Source of the DNA: Mariniflexile litorale
GTDB taxonomy: Bacteria > Bacteroidota > Bacteroidia > Flavobacteriales > Flavobacteriaceae
NCBI RefSeq assembly: GCF_031128465.2
Contig: NZ_CP155618.1
Coordinates: forward strand, 257,501-321,500
Length of the DNA: 64,000 nt
Direction of reading: 5' to 3'
Part shown: positions 63,396 through 64,000 of the stretch, one piece after another
Layout: each line of letters begins with the position of its first letter
How positions within the stretch are numbered: the stretch's first letter is position 1
Position numbers and translations under genes: made by a program
The notes under the pieces: model-generated
Told to the model about the DNA's origin: nothing
Database searches by the model: none
Seen by the model: only the letters and a program-made list of their open reading frames with translations

Positions 63396-64000
63396 ATGAA
63401 AAATGAAAATAAATTACACCAAATATCATGGCGTTATCATGTTGTCTTTTGGATGGTATACTTTCTATTTAATACATTCCGTTGGGGTAGCTATTTTAAT
63501 GATTATGAGTATTCATTGAAATCAAATATGTTAGGTTTTCCTATTCATATGGCTCTTAGTTATCTAAATATTTTTATTCTCATGCCGTTTTTGATCTATA
63601 GAAAAAAATATTTTTTATATATCCTTTCTGTTTTATCTGCCATTTTTATAATGGTTTTAGTAAAATTTAATTTAACGTATTTATTGATAAGTCAGAATGT
63701 ATGGCCCGAAGGACCAGAGTTCCTAAACAAATTATCTTTCAATTACACCATAGATATGATGATTGGTGAATTGTATGTTATCACATTTGTTGCAGCTATA
63801 AAAATAACACTAGATTTTTTAAAAGAACATAAAAGAGTCACGGACCTTGAAAAAGCACAATTAGAAACTGAATTACTTTTTTTAAAGAATCAAATTTCAC
63901 CTCATTTCTTTTTTAATACACTTAATAATATCTATTCTTTATCTGTAGAAAAGTCTGAAAAAACACCCAAAATAATATTAAAACTCTCTGAATTAATGCG
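63396..64000 (+). CDS. LytS/YpdA-type sensor histidine kinase (partial, cut by window end)
   Basis: From the ATG at 63396 the frame stays open to the window edge (about 201 residues seen). Four hydrophobic segments come first (HVVFWMVYFLFNTFRWG, IHMALSYLNIFILMPFLIY, FLYILSVLSAIFIMVLV, YVIT-FVAAIKITLDFL). A short coiled region and the H-box of the His_kinase (LytS) family follow, LKNQISPHFFFNTLNNIYSL, with the phospho-acceptor His. The ATPase part lies beyond the window, where a LytTR response regulator would be expected. It diverges from the glycosidase operon and may sense its substrate or products. Confidence 0.9.
   Translation, partial: MKNENKLHQISWRYHVVFWMVYFLFNTFRWGSYFNDYEYSLKSNMLGFPIHMALSYLNIFILMPFLIYRKKYFLYILSVLSAIFIMVLVKFNLTYLLISQNVWPEGPEFLNKLSFNYTIDMMIGELYVITFVAAIKITLDFLKEHKRVTDLEKAQLETELLFLKNQISPHFFFNTLNNIYSLSVEKSEKTPKIILKLSELM

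Overview
The window looks like a chromosomal segment of a marine or algal-associated member of the Flavobacteriaceae (Bacteroidota). The base composition is AT-rich, promoters follow the Bacteroidota pattern TTG-N19/20-TAnnTTTG, a SusC/SusD pair is present, many lipoproteins carry classic lipoboxes, and the housekeeping genes look flavobacterial. The genus cannot be fixed from the sequence alone.

Layout. (1) 1-914 holds no gene. It carries three, perhaps four, near-identical minus-strand promoters aimed off the left edge, probably at an rRNA or tRNA operon. (2) 915-10435 is a mannitol/polyol module: a NUDIX-type sugar regulator, a diverged mannitol-dehydrogenase paralogue, and a minus-strand operon of outer-membrane barrel, RbsB/A/C-type ABC importer, mannitol 2-dehydrogenase and a frameshifted fructokinase. 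Two perfect copies of a 21-bp palindrome TAAACGT-N7-ACGTTTA lie in front of the operon, and a degenerate copy lies in front of the regulator, which suggests a local autoregulated regulon. (3) 10764-26452 is core genome: thrS-infC-rpmI-rplT (infC has a non-canonical start), yjbQ, a family annotated as asparagine synthetase B, dnaB, accA, tgt-lptG-DMT exporter, an FKBP lipoprotein, an S4 RNA-binding protein, a phosphoribosyltransferase, aroK and tRNA-Lys. (4) 26607-33909 is accessory. A Crp/Fnr-type regulator gene is split by an ISL3-like element with an exact 8-bp target duplication. The element holds one complete and one truncated, diverged transposase. An O-methyltransferase, an XRE membrane regulator, an orphan lipoprotein and a WG-repeat protein follow. 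(5) 33951-63274 is a large minus-strand polysaccharide utilisation locus: FucP-like MFS, SusD, SusC, GH3(+PA14), GH92, GH29, GH20(+CBM32-like), a sialidase-fold protein, GH2, glycosylasparaginase, a GHL10-like lipoprotein, a CBM9-like lipoprotein, GH130, an SSS symporter and a second GH92. (6) 63396-64000 is the start of a LytS-type sensor kinase, cut by the window edge.

How it works together. In the left module, mannitol would cross the outer membrane, be imported by the ABC transporter, be oxidised to fructose and phosphorylated. The fructokinase frameshift would block the last step unless another kinase substitutes. The right-hand locus has the enzyme set expected for dismantling asparagine-linked glycans: alpha-mannose (two GH92), fucose (GH29), GlcNAc (GH20), galactose (GH2), possibly xylose (GH3), mannosyl-GlcNAc phosphorolysis (GH130) and cleavage of GlcNAc-Asn (glycosylasparaginase). 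No recognisable GH18/GH85 endoglycosidase or PNGase is present. Three proteins of unclear activity (sialidase-fold, GHL10-like, CBM9-like) are therefore the best places to look for new function.
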